A stretch of DNA of 64,000 nt, taken from Mycobacterium florentinum (GTDB lineage: Bacteria > Actinomycetota > Actinomycetes > Mycobacteriales > Mycobacteriaceae). Of this stretch, positions 18,691-27,464 are shown one piece after another. Positions within the stretch are counted from its first letter, which is position 1; each line of letters opens with the position of its first letter. A model generated the notes under the pieces. The model was not told the origin of the DNA, ran no database searches, and saw only the letters and a list, made by a program, of their open reading frames with translations. The position numbers and the translations under genes were made by a program. The stretch lies in the NCBI RefSeq assembly GCF_010730355.1, contig NZ_AP022576.1, positions 4,092,001-4,156,000 of the forward strand. The letters run 5' to 3'.

Positions 18691-19979
18691 TCAGCCCGCC
18701 AACGGCCGGGTCAGCCACAGGTTGTCGGTCGACGCGGCGGCGTACGGTCCGCTTGCCGCACCCGATTGCAGGACCAGATCGAATGCCTCGGCGCGGATCC
18801 GGCGGTCGGTGTAGAGCAGCACGATGACACCGGCGTTGAACGGCGCGGTCAGGATCTGGCCGATCGCCGATCCGATGGACGTGATCACGGTGCCCAGCAG
18901 CAGGATTCCGGTGGACGGCATTCCGGCCAGCATCACCTGGCCGACGATGCTGAACGGTGCGCTGATCGCGCCGGATACCACCCCCGCCACGATGAAGGTC
19001 AGCACCCGGATGCCGAGCACTCGCCAGAAGCCATTGCGAAGCAGCGCAAAGGATCTGGTGATCGCATCGAAGACCGGCAACCGCTCCAGCACGATCAGCA
19101 CGGGTGCGAACAGCACGACCATGTACAGGTACACCATCAACGCGATCAGGGCGAAGAAGAGCGGGATACCAATCAGCACCGCCGCGGCCCCGTTGCCGAT
19201 CGCCGCAATCAGCGCGATGACCACCGCGGCGAGCCCGAACAGCACGGCCACCACGGCGGCTTCCAGCAGTGCCAGGCCGAGCAACGGGAGTAGCCGCCCC
19301 CGGATCTTGGCCCACGTTTCGCCGATCGTGATCGGCGAGCCGAAAACCGCTCGCCCGACGATAACGGTGAGCATTCCGGACAGCAGCATGCTGCCCAGCC
19401 AGGTGACCAGCGCGCCGACCCCGATCGAGCCGAACCACGCGCCGACCACGCCCCAGTTCATTGCTCCCGGTCGATCGCTGTTGAGACCGCCTAACGCGGC
19501 GATCGGTCCCACGGTGGCGACCAACGAAATGATCTGCATGACCACAACGACGATTGCCGTCAACCCCAGCGTGGCCTTCGGGTTGGCCCGGATGTAGCCG
19601 ACCGCGCCGTTGAAGATGTCGCTGAGGCTCAACGGCCGCAGGGGGATGATTCCGGGCTTGATCGCGCCCGGGGCCAGCTGGGGCGAGCCGTACTGCGGTC
19701 CGTAACCGGGTGGCGGGCCATAACCAGGTGGCGGCCCGTAACCGGGCGGGGGGCCATAGCCGGGCGGGGGGCCGTAGCCGGGGGGTGGGCCGTAGCCAGG
19801 GGGTGGGCCATAGCCGGGCGGGGGCCGTAACCCGGTGGGGGTCCGTAGCCGGGCTGCGCCCCGTAGCCAGGTGGTGGACCGGCGTAGGCGGGCGGCATGC
19901 CATACGCCGGCGGAAAGCCGTCGGGTGTCGATCCTCCCGGTGGGGGGTCAACCGGATAGCCAGGCGGTAGCGCGCTCAC
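18691..19979 (-). CDS. Pro-rich multi-pass membrane protein, Rv3689 type, with apparent frameshift
   Basis: Two overlapping frames form one gene. From GTG 19979 the frame reads a Pro/Gly/Tyr-rich N terminus (SALPPGYPVDPPPGG, then PPPGYG repeats) but turns into nonsense near 19820 and stops at 19629. The -1 frame picks up the same PPPGYG repeats from about 19820 and continues through YGPQYGSPQLAPGAIKPG into a six- to seven-helix membrane domain (18691-19632). One repeat has 5 Gs where the matching neighbour has 6, so a single-base loss in the run at about 19820-19824 explains the break. It is either a sequencing or slippage error or a real inactivating change; a shorter product from a TTG at 19632 is possible. 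First gene of the MoxR operon. Confidence 0.7.
19697..19872. repeat. 18-bp tandem repeats coding for Pro-Pro-Pro-Gly-Tyr-Gly
   Basis: About nine to ten imperfect 18-base units of the type GTAGCCGGGCGGGGGGCC on the plus strand, encoding PPPGYG on the minus strand. Homopolymer G runs inside the units are the likely site of the frameshift in the host gene. Confidence 0.8.
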
Positions 19980-20120
19980 CGGGTCCAGCAGCCGTCGTCG
20001 TTCTTCATGGGCTCCATCCTGTCGACGGTCGGGGCTTTTCTCAATCTTGCCCAGTCTCGCGTTGCGCCCCCGCTGGCCTGCACAGTCTCCGCGGCCGCCG
20101 GGCGCGTAGCGTCTCTGAGC

Positions 20121-20585
20121 ATGGCGGAACTCAAAGCCCGGCTCCGGGCGGACCTCACCGGGGCAATGAAGACCCAGGATAAGTTGCGGACCGCGACCCT
20201 GCGCATGTTGCTGGCCGCTATCCAGACCGAGGAGGTTTCCGGCAAGGCGGCCAGGGAACTATCCGACGACGAAATCCTCAAGGTATTCGCCCGCGAATCA
20301 CGCAAGCGCGGTGAGGCCGCCGAGATTTACACCCAAAACGGCCGCGGCGAGCTCGCCGCCAACGAGCACGCCGAGGCGCGGATCATCGACGAGTACCTGC
20401 CCACGCCGCTCAACGAGGCCGAGTTAGCCGACGTCGTCGACACCGCCATCGCCCAGGTTGCTGAGGCGATCGGCGAGCGCCCCAGCATGAAGCAGATGGG
20501 ACAGGTCATGAAGGCGGCGACCGCGATCGCGGCCGGAAAGGCCGACGGCTCGCGGCTGTCGGCGGCGGTGAAGGATCGGCTGTAG
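20121..20585 (+). CDS. GatB/YqeY-domain protein, Rv3688c type
   Basis: 154 residues from ATG 20121. The YqeY fold is clear: MAELKARLRADLTGAMKTQD at the start, LRMLLAAIQTEEV, ILKVFARESRKRGEAAEIY and a tail domain with MKQMGQVMKAA. YqeY shares its fold with the C-terminal tRNA-binding tail of GatB but stands alone; its role is uncertain. Transcribed divergently from the MoxR operon. Confidence 0.88.
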   Translation: MAELKARLRADLTGAMKTQDKLRTATLRMLLAAIQTEEVSGKAARELSDDEILKVFARESRKRGEAAEIYTQNGRGELAANEHAEARIIDEYLPTPLNEAELADVVDTAIAQVAEAIGERPSMKQMGQVMKAATAIAAGKADGSRLSAAVKDRL

Positions 20586-20635
20586 CAGGTGGCGCCGTCC
20601 GTTTGTTCCGGGCCGGCCGGGGTACCCGCGTGACC

Positions 20636-21622
20636 ATGACCAGGTTCGGCTACACCCTGATGACCGAGCAGAGCGGGCCCAAAGAACTTGTACGATACGC
20701 AGTTTCAGCCGAGGAGTGCGGGTTCGACTTCGAAGTCTGCAGCGACCATTTCTCCCCTTGGCTGACATCGCAGGGCCATGCGCCCAACGCCTGGGCGGTG
20801 CTGGGCGCGGTGGCGCACGCGACCGAGCGGGTGGGCCTGTACACCTATGTCACCTGCCCGACGATGCGCTACCACCCGGCGATCGTCGCCCAGCAGGCCG
20901 CCACCGTGCAGATTCTGGCCGACGGGCGATTCACGCTCGGGCTGGGTAGCGGTGAGAACCTCAACGAACATGTCGTCGGCAAGGGCTGGCCGACCATCGA
21001 GCAGCGCCACGACATGCTGCGCGAGGCCATCAAAATCATCCGCGAGCTGTTCGGCGGCCGGCTGGTCGACTGGCGTGGCGAGTACTTCCAGGTCAATTCG
21101 GCCCGCCTATGGGATGTGCCCGACGTCCCGGTCGGTCTCGGCGTGGCGATGAGCGGCGCCAAGAGCGTGGAGAAACTCAGCAAGCTCGCCGACCACCTGA
21201 TCGCGGTCGAGCCCGACAAAGACCTGGTGGACGCCTGGCATGCGGCGCGTCAGGCCGCCAACGGCACCGAAGGCGGGCGGGTGATCGGGCAGGTGCCGGT
21301 GTGCTGGGACCCCGACCGCGACGCCGCGATCGAACGCGCGCACGACCAGTTCCGCTGGTGCTTCGGTGGGTGGGCGGTCAATGCCGACCTGCCGACGCCC
21401 GCCGGATTCGCCGGCGCCACCCGGTTCGTGCGCCCCGAGGACGTCGCCCGCGGCATCCCCTGCGGGCCCGACCTCGACGCCATCGTGGACGCCGTGCGGC
21501 CGTACTGGGAAGCCGGCTTCACCGATATCGCGCTGATCCAGATCGGCGGTCAAACACAAGATCTGTTCCTCAACGAAGCGGCAGAACCGTTGCTAGCGGC
21601 GCTGCGGGCGGCATCGCCCTAG
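20636..21622 (+). CDS. F420-dependent LLM-class oxidoreductase
   Basis: 328 residues from ATG 20636 (a GTG at 20630 is also possible). The luciferase-like TIM-barrel of the F420-dependent glucose-6-phosphate dehydrogenase-like subgroup is seen in FGYTLMTEQSGPKELV, FEVCSDHFSPWL (about 35-46), VTCPTMRYHPAIVAQQAAT and FTLGLGSGENLNEHVVG, which form the deazaflavin pocket. The substrate is unknown. It lies about 50 bp after yqeY on the same strand and ends shortly before the broken pfpI gene. Confidence 0.85.
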   Translation: MTRFGYTLMTEQSGPKELVRYAVSAEECGFDFEVCSDHFSPWLTSQGHAPNAWAVLGAVAHATERVGLYTYVTCPTMRYHPAIVAQQAATVQILADGRFTLGLGSGENLNEHVVGKGWPTIEQRHDMLREAIKIIRELFGGRLVDWRGEYFQVNSARLWDVPDVPVGLGVAMSGAKSVEKLSKLADHLIAVEPDKDLVDAWHAARQAANGTEGGRVIGQVPVCWDPDRDAAIERAHDQFRWCFGGWAVNADLPTPAGFAGATRFVRPEDVARGIPCGPDLDAIVDAVRPYWEAGFTDIALIQIGGQTQDLFLNEAAEPLLAALRAASP

Positions 21623-21655
21623 CGCCCAGGGGCAACATCAGTCAAGGAGGGCATC

Positions 21656-22137
21656 ATGTCAAATGAGCTGCAAGGCAAGACAATCGCCATTCTGGCAGCC
21701 GACGGTGCGGAAAAGGTAGAACTGGAGCGGCCGGGTGCGGCGATGAAACAAGCCGGCGCCCTGGTCGAAGTCCTGCGGTGTCGGATGCCTCGGTGGAGGA
21801 GTTCGACGGGCTGGTACTGCCGGGCGGCACGGTGAACCCCGACAAGCTGCGGATGGACGCGACCGCCGTCTCGTTCGTCCGCGACTTCGTGGAATCCGGA
21901 AAGCCGGTCGCGGCAATCTGTCACGGACCGTTGACGCTGGTCGAGGCCGGGATGGTGGCCGGGCGGACGCTCACTTCCTATCCGAGCATTCGCACCGACC
22001 TGCGCAATGCGGGCGCCCACGTCGTCGATGAGGAGGTCGTTGTCGACGGCAACTTGATCACCAGTCGCTCTCCACGAGACCTGCCGGCATTTTGCGCGAC
22101 GCTTATAAAGCAATTCGCCCACGCCCCAACGGGCTAG
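21656..22137 (+). pseudogene. DJ-1/PfpI-family protein, broken by an internal deletion
   Basis: From ATG 21656 (AAGGAGG upstream) the frame encodes a normal PfpI N terminus, [17 protein letters not shown] to GALVEVL, then leaves frame at about 21773. The rest of the family continues from 21778 in another frame ([16 protein letters not shown], the nucleophile elbow [28 protein letters not shown]). About 25 residues that usually link these parts are missing and the frame changes, so an out-of-frame deletion of about 75-80 bp is inferred. The catalytic Cys survives only in the detached downstream frame. A product from GTG 21778 (119 residues) would lack the first strands and helix. Confidence 0.8.
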
Positions 22138-22233
22138 GTCCTCGGCACCCGGAGGCGGCGTTTCAATGCATTGTTTGTGGGCATTAACTCAAAATGCCGT
22201 GATCGGCACGGTGATCACCCGAAAGGCCCACTG

Positions 22234-22926
22234 TTGACCAGCACGTACCCCGTCACCGCCGATGTTTCGGCCGTACCCGCGGTGTATCGGCCACAAGACG
22301 ACTCGCGATTGCTTGTTCGCGCAATGCACGACAGCGGACTGATCCCCGGACGTCGAGTCCTGGATCTGTGCACCGGAAGTGGGTTCGTCGCGATAGCAGC
22401 TGCTGAAATGGGTTGTGCGAGCGTGACAGCGTTCGATATCTGCCCGCACGCAGTGCGCTGCACGCTGGGCAACGCGACCGTAGCGGGCGTGCAGATCGAT
22501 GTCCGGCAAGGCTCGTGGATTGCCGCGCTGCGGAGTGCGCCGTTCGAGGTGGTGGTGGCCAACCCGCCTTACGTGCCGACTCCGCCGGAGGGCGAAAACA
22601 GCTTGCTTTCGGCAGGCTTGGGTCCATGGTGGGCTTGGAACGCTGGTCCCGACGGGCGCCTGGTGCTGGAACCGCTCTGCGCGTCGGCCGCAAACCTGCT
22701 GTGCGGCGGCGGATCTCTGCTGCTCGTTCAGTCGGGGCTGGCCGGAGTCCAGCAATCGCTGGACTCTTTGCGGTCGACCAGTCTGGAAGCTGAAGTGGTT
22801 GCTTCCGAAAGGATTCCATTCGGTCCCGTGCTCTCGGAACGGGCGGGCTGGCTGGAGCAAATCGGCCTGGTGCGGCGCGGCTGCCGGGAGGAGGAGCTGG
22901 TGGTGATCCGGGCGGACAAGCCATGA
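22234..22926 (+). CDS. HemK/PrmC-like class I methyltransferase
   Basis: 230 residues from TTG 22234, chosen because GAAAGG lies about 8 bases upstream; the frame is open back to a TTG at 22171. The SAM motif is VLDLCTGSGFVAIAAAEMG (about 42-60) and the NPPY motif is VVVANPPYVPTPP (about 105-117), which marks N- or Q-methyltransferases of the HemK/MTQ2 group acting on proteins or nucleic acids. Its stop overlaps the start of the CDGSH gene in an ATGA, so the two are coupled. The target is unknown. Confidence 0.8.
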   Translation: MTSTYPVTADVSAVPAVYRPQDDSRLLVRAMHDSGLIPGRRVLDLCTGSGFVAIAAAEMGCASVTAFDICPHAVRCTLGNATVAGVQIDVRQGSWIAALRSAPFEVVVANPPYVPTPPEGENSLLSAGLGPWWAWNAGPDGRLVLEPLCASAANLLCGGGSLLLVQSGLAGVQQSLDSLRSTSLEAEVVASERIPFGPVLSERAGWLEQIGLVRRGCREEELVVIRADKP

Positions 22927-23132
22927 CCGGGACGCGGGTGCGCGTGGTGCCAAAAGGCCCGATTTTGGTGCCGGGCCCGGTGCGCATCGAAGTCGACGAC
23001 GGCGTTGTTGTGGAATCCGATCGGTTCATGGTGGCCATCTGCACCTGCGGGCGGAGCAGGGAATACCCGTTATGCGACACCAGCCACCGGCGCTGTCGGC
23101 ACGTCGAAGGCGTTGGCCCAGAGCCTAATTGA
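22923..23132 (+). CDS. CDGSH-type 2Fe-2S protein
   Basis: 69 residues. The 3Cys-1His cluster motif is complete: Cys40, Cys42, Cys51 and His55 (CTCGRSREYPLCDTSH), with the exact CDGSH spacing C-x-C-x8-C-x3-H, although the usual DG is DT. The domain binds a redox-active, acid-labile 2Fe-2S cluster. It is coupled to the methyltransferase gene and its last 8 bases overlap the 3' end of the convergent iron-enzyme gene. This short protein is essentially a single CDGSH module. Confidence 0.88.
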   Translation: MTGTRVRVVPKGPILVPGPVRIEVDDGVVVESDRFMVAICTCGRSREYPLCDTSHRRCRHVEGVGPEPN

Positions 23133-24198
23133 GCGGTTGCCGCAACGACGATTCACCCTGCTTCCATGACGTCATCATCTTGTCCGCCAGGCGATCCTCG
23201 ACCACCGTCAACGCGCGCATCCCGAAAATGACGTCGCTGTCCAGCGCAGGCTCGTGTGCGACGAGGTCGCCCACCACATCGAGGCGTACCACCTGTTCGT
23301 GCACGGCGTCGGCCTCGACATGTTCGCGGTAGAACGCGACGCACGCAGTCGGTGCGCCCATCCGTTCCAGGGCTTCGGCAATTCGTCGGGAGCCGGGCGA
23401 CGACGTGATCTCCGTCGCGGCGAAATGCCCGATCGCCGCACCACGCAGCCGGCGATGCAAACCGAACAGCGACATCAAGTTCACCACGGCGAGCGCTTGG
23501 GCGGGGACGGCGTCGAGGTAGGCCAGATAGGTCTCGTCCAGATCGGCCGCCACCAATAGATCCGCGAAGAGTTGTTGATGGGCCCGATGACGCTGCCCGG
23601 CGCCGTACTCGTCGAATTCGATGGCCACGAATGCCGCCTTGGCGCCGCCCGTCAGCCGGGGAATCGCCCAGGCATGCGGGTCGCCCTCTTTCAGGTGATA
23701 CATCGATCGATGCACGAAGTATTCGCGCATCTGCTCCCAGGTCCCGGTGTTGCGCAGGTGGTAGGACGGGCCGGTACCGTCCACGGGTTCGACGGAAATC
23801 GCTTCCATCTCCGCTGCCGAGGTGCGGTCGGGCTCGATGGGACCGACGTCGCGGCGCACACGGGCGAGAAAGGCACGCTCGAGTTCGGCGCGCAGGTGCA
23901 GCAGGTCGGGGTCCCACTCCCAGGACGGGTCGACGCCCGCAAAACCCTGGTAGTGCAGCTCATAACACATACACAAGGCCAGTTGCAGATCGAGGCCGTA
24001 GGGATCCGAATCGCGCACGGATGCGCCGATCCGCGCCAGGTGATGATCCACGGACGGAGGCCCCGCCAAAGCGCACGACACGGCCGTCGACAACGGTCCG
24101 TGTGCCGCCGGTAAGGCGGGTTCAACGCTGATCGACGCTCGGGACACGTCGCTGGAGATACCACGAACGGAGTCGCCGCAAACGGTGTACTCGATCAC
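23125..24198 (-). CDS. Haem-oxygenase-like iron-containing redox enzyme
   Basis: 357 residues from GTG 24198, two bases after the stop of the large PP2C gene. It resembles the iron-containing redox enzyme (haem-oxygenase-like diiron) family. Helices with candidate metal ligands are YELHYQGFAG (about 84-93), AIEFDEYGAGQRHRAHQQLF (about 190-210) and FYREHVEADAVHEQV near the C terminus. The fold hosts oxidases and desaturases as well as haem oxygenases, so the reaction is open. Its position as last gene of the stressosome operon and its overlap with the CDGSH gene suggest an iron or redox role in the stress response. Confidence 0.75.
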   Translation of the reverse strand: MIEYTVCGDSVRGISSDVSRASISVEPALPAAHGPLSTAVSCALAGPPSVDHHLARIGASVRDSDPYGLDLQLALCMCYELHYQGFAGVDPSWEWDPDLLHLRAELERAFLARVRRDVGPIEPDRTSAAEMEAISVEPVDGTGPSYHLRNTGTWEQMREYFVHRSMYHLKEGDPHAWAIPRLTGGAKAAFVAIEFDEYGAGQRHRAHQQLFADLLVAADLDETYLAYLDAVPAQALAVVNLMSLFGLHRRLRGAAIGHFAATEITSSPGSRRIAEALERMGAPTACVAFYREHVEADAVHEQVVRLDVVGDLVAHEPALDSDVIFGMRALTVVEDRLADKMMTSWKQGESSLRQPLN

Positions 24199-24200
24199 GG

Positions 24201-26438
24201 CTAGCGGCCGCCGGACCAGTGATCGTCGCTTGGGGGTGCCGCCGGTAGCCGGAAGGTGATGTTGACGATGGTTCCGGTTGGGCTGCTGTCGATCTCCATC
24301 GTGTTGCTGATAGCCCTCATCAGGATGAGGCCGCGGCCGCTGTTGCCCCGGTTGATCGCCGGGGGTTTCCAGGAGCCGCGGTCGGTGATGCGCGCGCGAA
24401 CTTCGCCGTCGACGGTCTCGACCTCGAGCTGCGTTGTCCCGAGGCTGTGCCCGCGGTACGCGTGTTCGACGCAGTTGGTGCATCCTTCGTTGACGACCAG
24501 CACGATGTCGTCGACGAGTTCGTCCGGGACGTCAGCGGCTCTGAGCCAGTCGGCCAACCGATGCCGGATGCTGGCCAATTCGTCTGCGATGGCATGCGTT
24601 TCGATCCGCAGCGGTGCCTGCTGATGCCGGTAGATCACCATCGCCACGTCGTCGTCGTATCCCGTCGCCGGAGACAGTTCACGAAGCACCGCGTCCGCGA
24701 CGTCGTCCAGCGGCAGGGTCCGGGTATTCACCAAAACCTCTGCGGCGCGGGTTATTCCGTCGTCGAGCGACTCGTGCTTGCGTTCCACCAGCCCGTCGGT
24801 GAACACCATCAGCGTCGAGCCGGACGGCAGCCGTCGTGAGATTTGCGGGCGAGGTTCGTCGCGCAAGACCGCCAGTGGCACCGAGCGGGCGTCGGTCAGC
24901 ACCGTGATGCCATCGGGTCCGGCGAGCACCGCGGGCATGTGACCGGCGTTGCTGTACTCCAACACACCGGATTCGGTATCCAGAATCGCGAGAAAAACGG
25001 TGGTGCAGTAGGCATTCGGAATTAGCGACGCCGCCAGGTCGAGCTGCTCGAGCACCGCTGCCGGACCCGCGCCGTTGATCAACAGCGCGCGCGCCGAGCT
25101 GCGCAACTGGCCCATGATGGCCGCGGCCGGCAGACCCCGGCCCACGCAGTCGCCGACGACGATGCCGATGCGGTGATCCCCGATCGACAGCACGTCGTAC
25201 CAGTCGCCGCCGATCTCCAACGGCGGGACGGCCGGCTCGTAGCGCATCGCGAACCCTTGCGGCGGCTCCACGGGCGGCAGCATCGCGCGCTGCAGCGTCA
25301 ACGACGTCTCGCGGGCACTTTCGAATTGGCGCACGTGCTGCATGGCCAGACTGAGGTGACCGATCAGCACCGTGACCAGCAGCCGATCCTCCGCGCTGAC
25401 CCAGCGCGGTGCGCCGAGCTCCAGCCACAAGGCGAGGTCTCCGGTGCCCGAGAGCACCGCGACCAATCCCTGTGCCTTGCCGGGTTTGTTCGGCCGCTCA
25501 ATGGTTTTGGCCGTCAGCGGCAGCTGCTGGCGGGCGTCCTGAAAGGTGTCGCGCAACCAGGGATCCAGCCCGCGCCAGGTCGTCTCGGTCGGCTCGCCCG
25601 CCACCTGAAGGGTCGGCTCGCCGTCGCCGCCGGGCCAGGTCACGGCGATCACCCGCTGCACGCCGATCGCCGTCCGGCATTCGTCGAGGGTGATCGCCAG
25701 CAGCTCGGCGACACTTTTGGCTACCGCCACGGCGGTGGCCAGGCGCAGCACAGCGCTCTCCCGCGCGGCGAATGCCCGTTCCGCAGTGACGTCGCGAATC
25801 GTCCCGACGAAGGCCGCTTGGCCGGTATCGGTGTCTTTGACGGCGTTGATGCTCACCATCACCCACGCCAGATGCCCGTCTCGATGCCGGATCGGTGTCT
25901 CGTACTCGGTGCCGCCCTCGCTACGGACCCGGGATTGGTTTTCCCGCGCGGCCTTCTTGTCGACCAGCCACGGGTGCGGCCATCGGTAGGGCAAGCCCTC
26001 GGCCGGGTAGCCGAGAATGTCGATGAAGGCCTTGTTCATCTCGATGATCGAGCCCTCGTGATCGGCGACGAAGAAGCCTTCCTGCAACGAATTCACCAGG
26101 GCCGTACGGAATTTGTCGCGGTCGGCGAGTCCGTCGGCGCGGGCACGTTGCTCGGCGTAGCGCTTGGTGCCGTCGAGAAATCCGCGTGTCGCGACATCGA
26201 GCGGGGCAAGCGTTTGCAGCAGGAATTCCAGCGCGATCGGTGCGTCGATTCGGATGTCTCTGGACAGTTCGAGGATCAGCCGGACGTGGTTCTCGACGAT
26301 GTCGAGCATGCTGATTTGTTCTTGCAGTGCCCGGCGTCCGAGCTCGTGGGCGACGTCGAGGATGTGATCGTCGCGCCCGTCCAGATAGGTTCGCAGCGCG
26401 GCCGCGTACTCGGCGTGGAATTCGTCGGCGTTGGTCAT
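24201..26438 (-). CDS. PAS-GAF-PP2C phosphatase with C-terminal RsbW-like ATPase (RsbU-type output)
   Basis: 745 residues. In order: an N-terminal RsbU/RsbR-like helical domain (1-100); a PAS domain (112-220, EGFFVADHEGSIIEMNKAF); a GAF domain (230-370); a SpoIIE/PP2C phosphatase (385-610) with metal motifs EIGGDWYDV (409-416), VVGDCVGRGLPAA and VFTDGLVERK; and a HATPase_c_2 anti-sigma kinase domain (about 620-740, NEGCTNCVEHAYRG, SGRGLILM). It can both dephosphorylate an anti-anti-sigma factor and, in principle, phosphorylate one. It follows the RsbX-like gene with a 4-bp overlap and is the likely effector activated by RsbT. Confidence 0.88.
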   Translation of the reverse strand: MTNADEFHAEYAAALRTYLDGRDDHILDVAHELGRRALQEQISMLDIVENHVRLILELSRDIRIDAPIALEFLLQTLAPLDVATRGFLDGTKRYAEQRARADGLADRDKFRTALVNSLQEGFFVADHEGSIIEMNKAFIDILGYPAEGLPYRWPHPWLVDKKAARENQSRVRSEGGTEYETPIRHRDGHLAWVMVSINAVKDTDTGQAAFVGTIRDVTAERAFAARESAVLRLATAVAVAKSVAELLAITLDECRTAIGVQRVIAVTWPGGDGEPTLQVAGEPTETTWRGLDPWLRDTFQDARQQLPLTAKTIERPNKPGKAQGLVAVLSGTGDLALWLELGAPRWVSAEDRLLVTVLIGHLSLAMQHVRQFESARETSLTLQRAMLPPVEPPQGFAMRYEPAVPPLEIGGDWYDVLSIGDHRIGIVVGDCVGRGLPAAAIMGQLRSSARALLINGAGPAAVLEQLDLAASLIPNAYCTTVFLAILDTESGVLEYSNAGHMPAVLAGPDGITVLTDARSVPLAVLRDEPRPQISRRLPSGSTLMVFTDGLVERKHESLDDGITRAAEVLVNTRTLPLDDVADAVLRELSPATGYDDDVAMVIYRHQQAPLRIETHAIADELASIRHRLADWLRAADVPDELVDDIVLVVNEGCTNCVEHAYRGHSLGTTQLEVETVDGEVRARITDRGSWKPPAINRGNSGRGLILMRAISNTMEIDSSPTGTIVNITFRLPAAPPSDDHWSGGR

Positions 26439-27061
26439 GTCAGGGCCCCCCGGTGACGTGCGGCGAGCACCATGGCGTCGTCGGTTTCTTTCGCGTGTTT
26501 AGCCAGAATGTGGTCGGCGATCGCCACGGCCGAAGCGGCGAAGTCGATATGTTCCAGGTGATCCTCGGTGATGCCGTCGCTGGACAGCACGATCATGTCG
26601 CCGACCCGCAGTGAAACCACCTGAGCGGGCCTGATTTCCGGGATGCGATAGCCGACGATGCCGGCGGCAAGGCGCGCGCTGGACCGGATGTGCACACCCG
26701 TCACATCCTTGGAGACGAGGTGGGCGCTGACATTTCCCACCCCGGTCCAGGTGAGCGTTTTGGCCGCGTAATCCACTCTCGCCAAGGTCATCGCGACTCC
26801 TCGCGTCCCACTCAACACACGATGACAGAGCTGGATCAAGACTTCGAGCCGCTCGCCGGAGGCCCGCTGGACCGCGTCGACGGCGCGCATCGCGGCGCTC
26901 GCGGCGGCGGGACCGTGACCGAGGCCGTCGATCACTCCGAACAAAGCGGCATCGTCGTCGACGGCGACGGCGATCTTTCGATCGCCACTGGTGTTCTCGC
27001 CGGGTAGCGGGCGCCCCGCGTTCGCCCACTCGATCGGTCCTAGTCGTCCGCTTTCACGCAC
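26435..27061 (-). CDS. RsbX-like small PP2C (SpoIIE) phosphatase
   Basis: 208 residues from GTG 27061, overlapping the end of rsbT by 8 bases. It is a single SpoIIE/PP2C domain with metal motifs GVIDGLGHGPAAASAA (about 42-57) and IVLSSDGITEDHL, and no sensor region. In the Bacillus stressosome RsbX removes phosphate from RsbR and RsbS to reset the complex. Size and position after rsbT support this role. Its TGA overlaps the ATG of the PAS-GAF-PP2C gene. Confidence 0.82.
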   Translation of the reverse strand: MRESGRLGPIEWANAGRPLPGENTSGDRKIAVAVDDDAALFGVIDGLGHGPAAASAAMRAVDAVQRASGERLEVLIQLCHRVLSGTRGVAMTLARVDYAAKTLTWTGVGNVSAHLVSKDVTGVHIRSSARLAAGIVGYRIPEIRPAQVVSLRVGDMIVLSSDGITEDHLEHIDFAASAVAIADHILAKHAKETDDAMVLAARHRGALT

Positions 27062-27464
27062 GGCCGGGAACCCATTTCCACATTTCGATGACCGTTCCCT
27101 TGCCGAGTGCGGACTCCACGATCAGCCGGTCCATCAAACGGCGTGCCCCGGGCAGGCCCATGCCCAGCCCGCGACCGGTCGAGTACCCGTCCTCCATCGC
27201 CCGCTCGATATCGGCGATGCCCGGACCGTCGTCCTCGGCGCGCACCACCAGCGCCTGGCGGGCCTCGCGCTCTTCCACCATGACCCGTACCGCGCCGCGT
27301 CCCGCGTAGCTGGTGATGTTTCGTGCGATCTCGGAGATCGCCGTGGAGATCATCGTGACGTCGGTCAGCGAGAACCCCAGGTCTAGTGCGAGCTGATGGC
27401 CGGCCTTGCGGGCTTCGACGATGTCGTCGGGATTGTTGATGGCGACGACGATGTCACACGCCAC
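27054..27464 (-). CDS. rsbT: RsbT-like serine/threonine kinase of the stressosome
   Basis: 136 residues, GHKL ATPase fold. The N box is SEIARN (Glu45, Asn49), the G1 box is AEDDGPGIADI (Asp78-Gly80) and the G2 box is TGRGLGMGLPGARRL (about 96-110). RsbT phosphorylates RsbS and RsbR and, once freed, activates the PP2C effector. The GTG start lies inside the last codons of rsbS (11-bp overlap), so the two are coupled, as in other Firmicute and actinobacterial stressosomes. Confidence 0.88.
   Translation of the reverse strand: MACDIVVAINNPDDIVEARKAGHQLALDLGFSLTDVTMISTAISEIARNITSYAGRGAVRVMVEEREARQALVVRAEDDGPGIADIERAMEDGYSTGRGLGMGLPGARRLMDRLIVESALGKGTVIEMWKWVPGRA

Noticed and set aside
19697..19872. 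CRISPR-like regular repeats
   Set aside because: The 18-bp units are contiguous, without spacers, and encode PPPGYG in a membrane protein; no cas genes are near.
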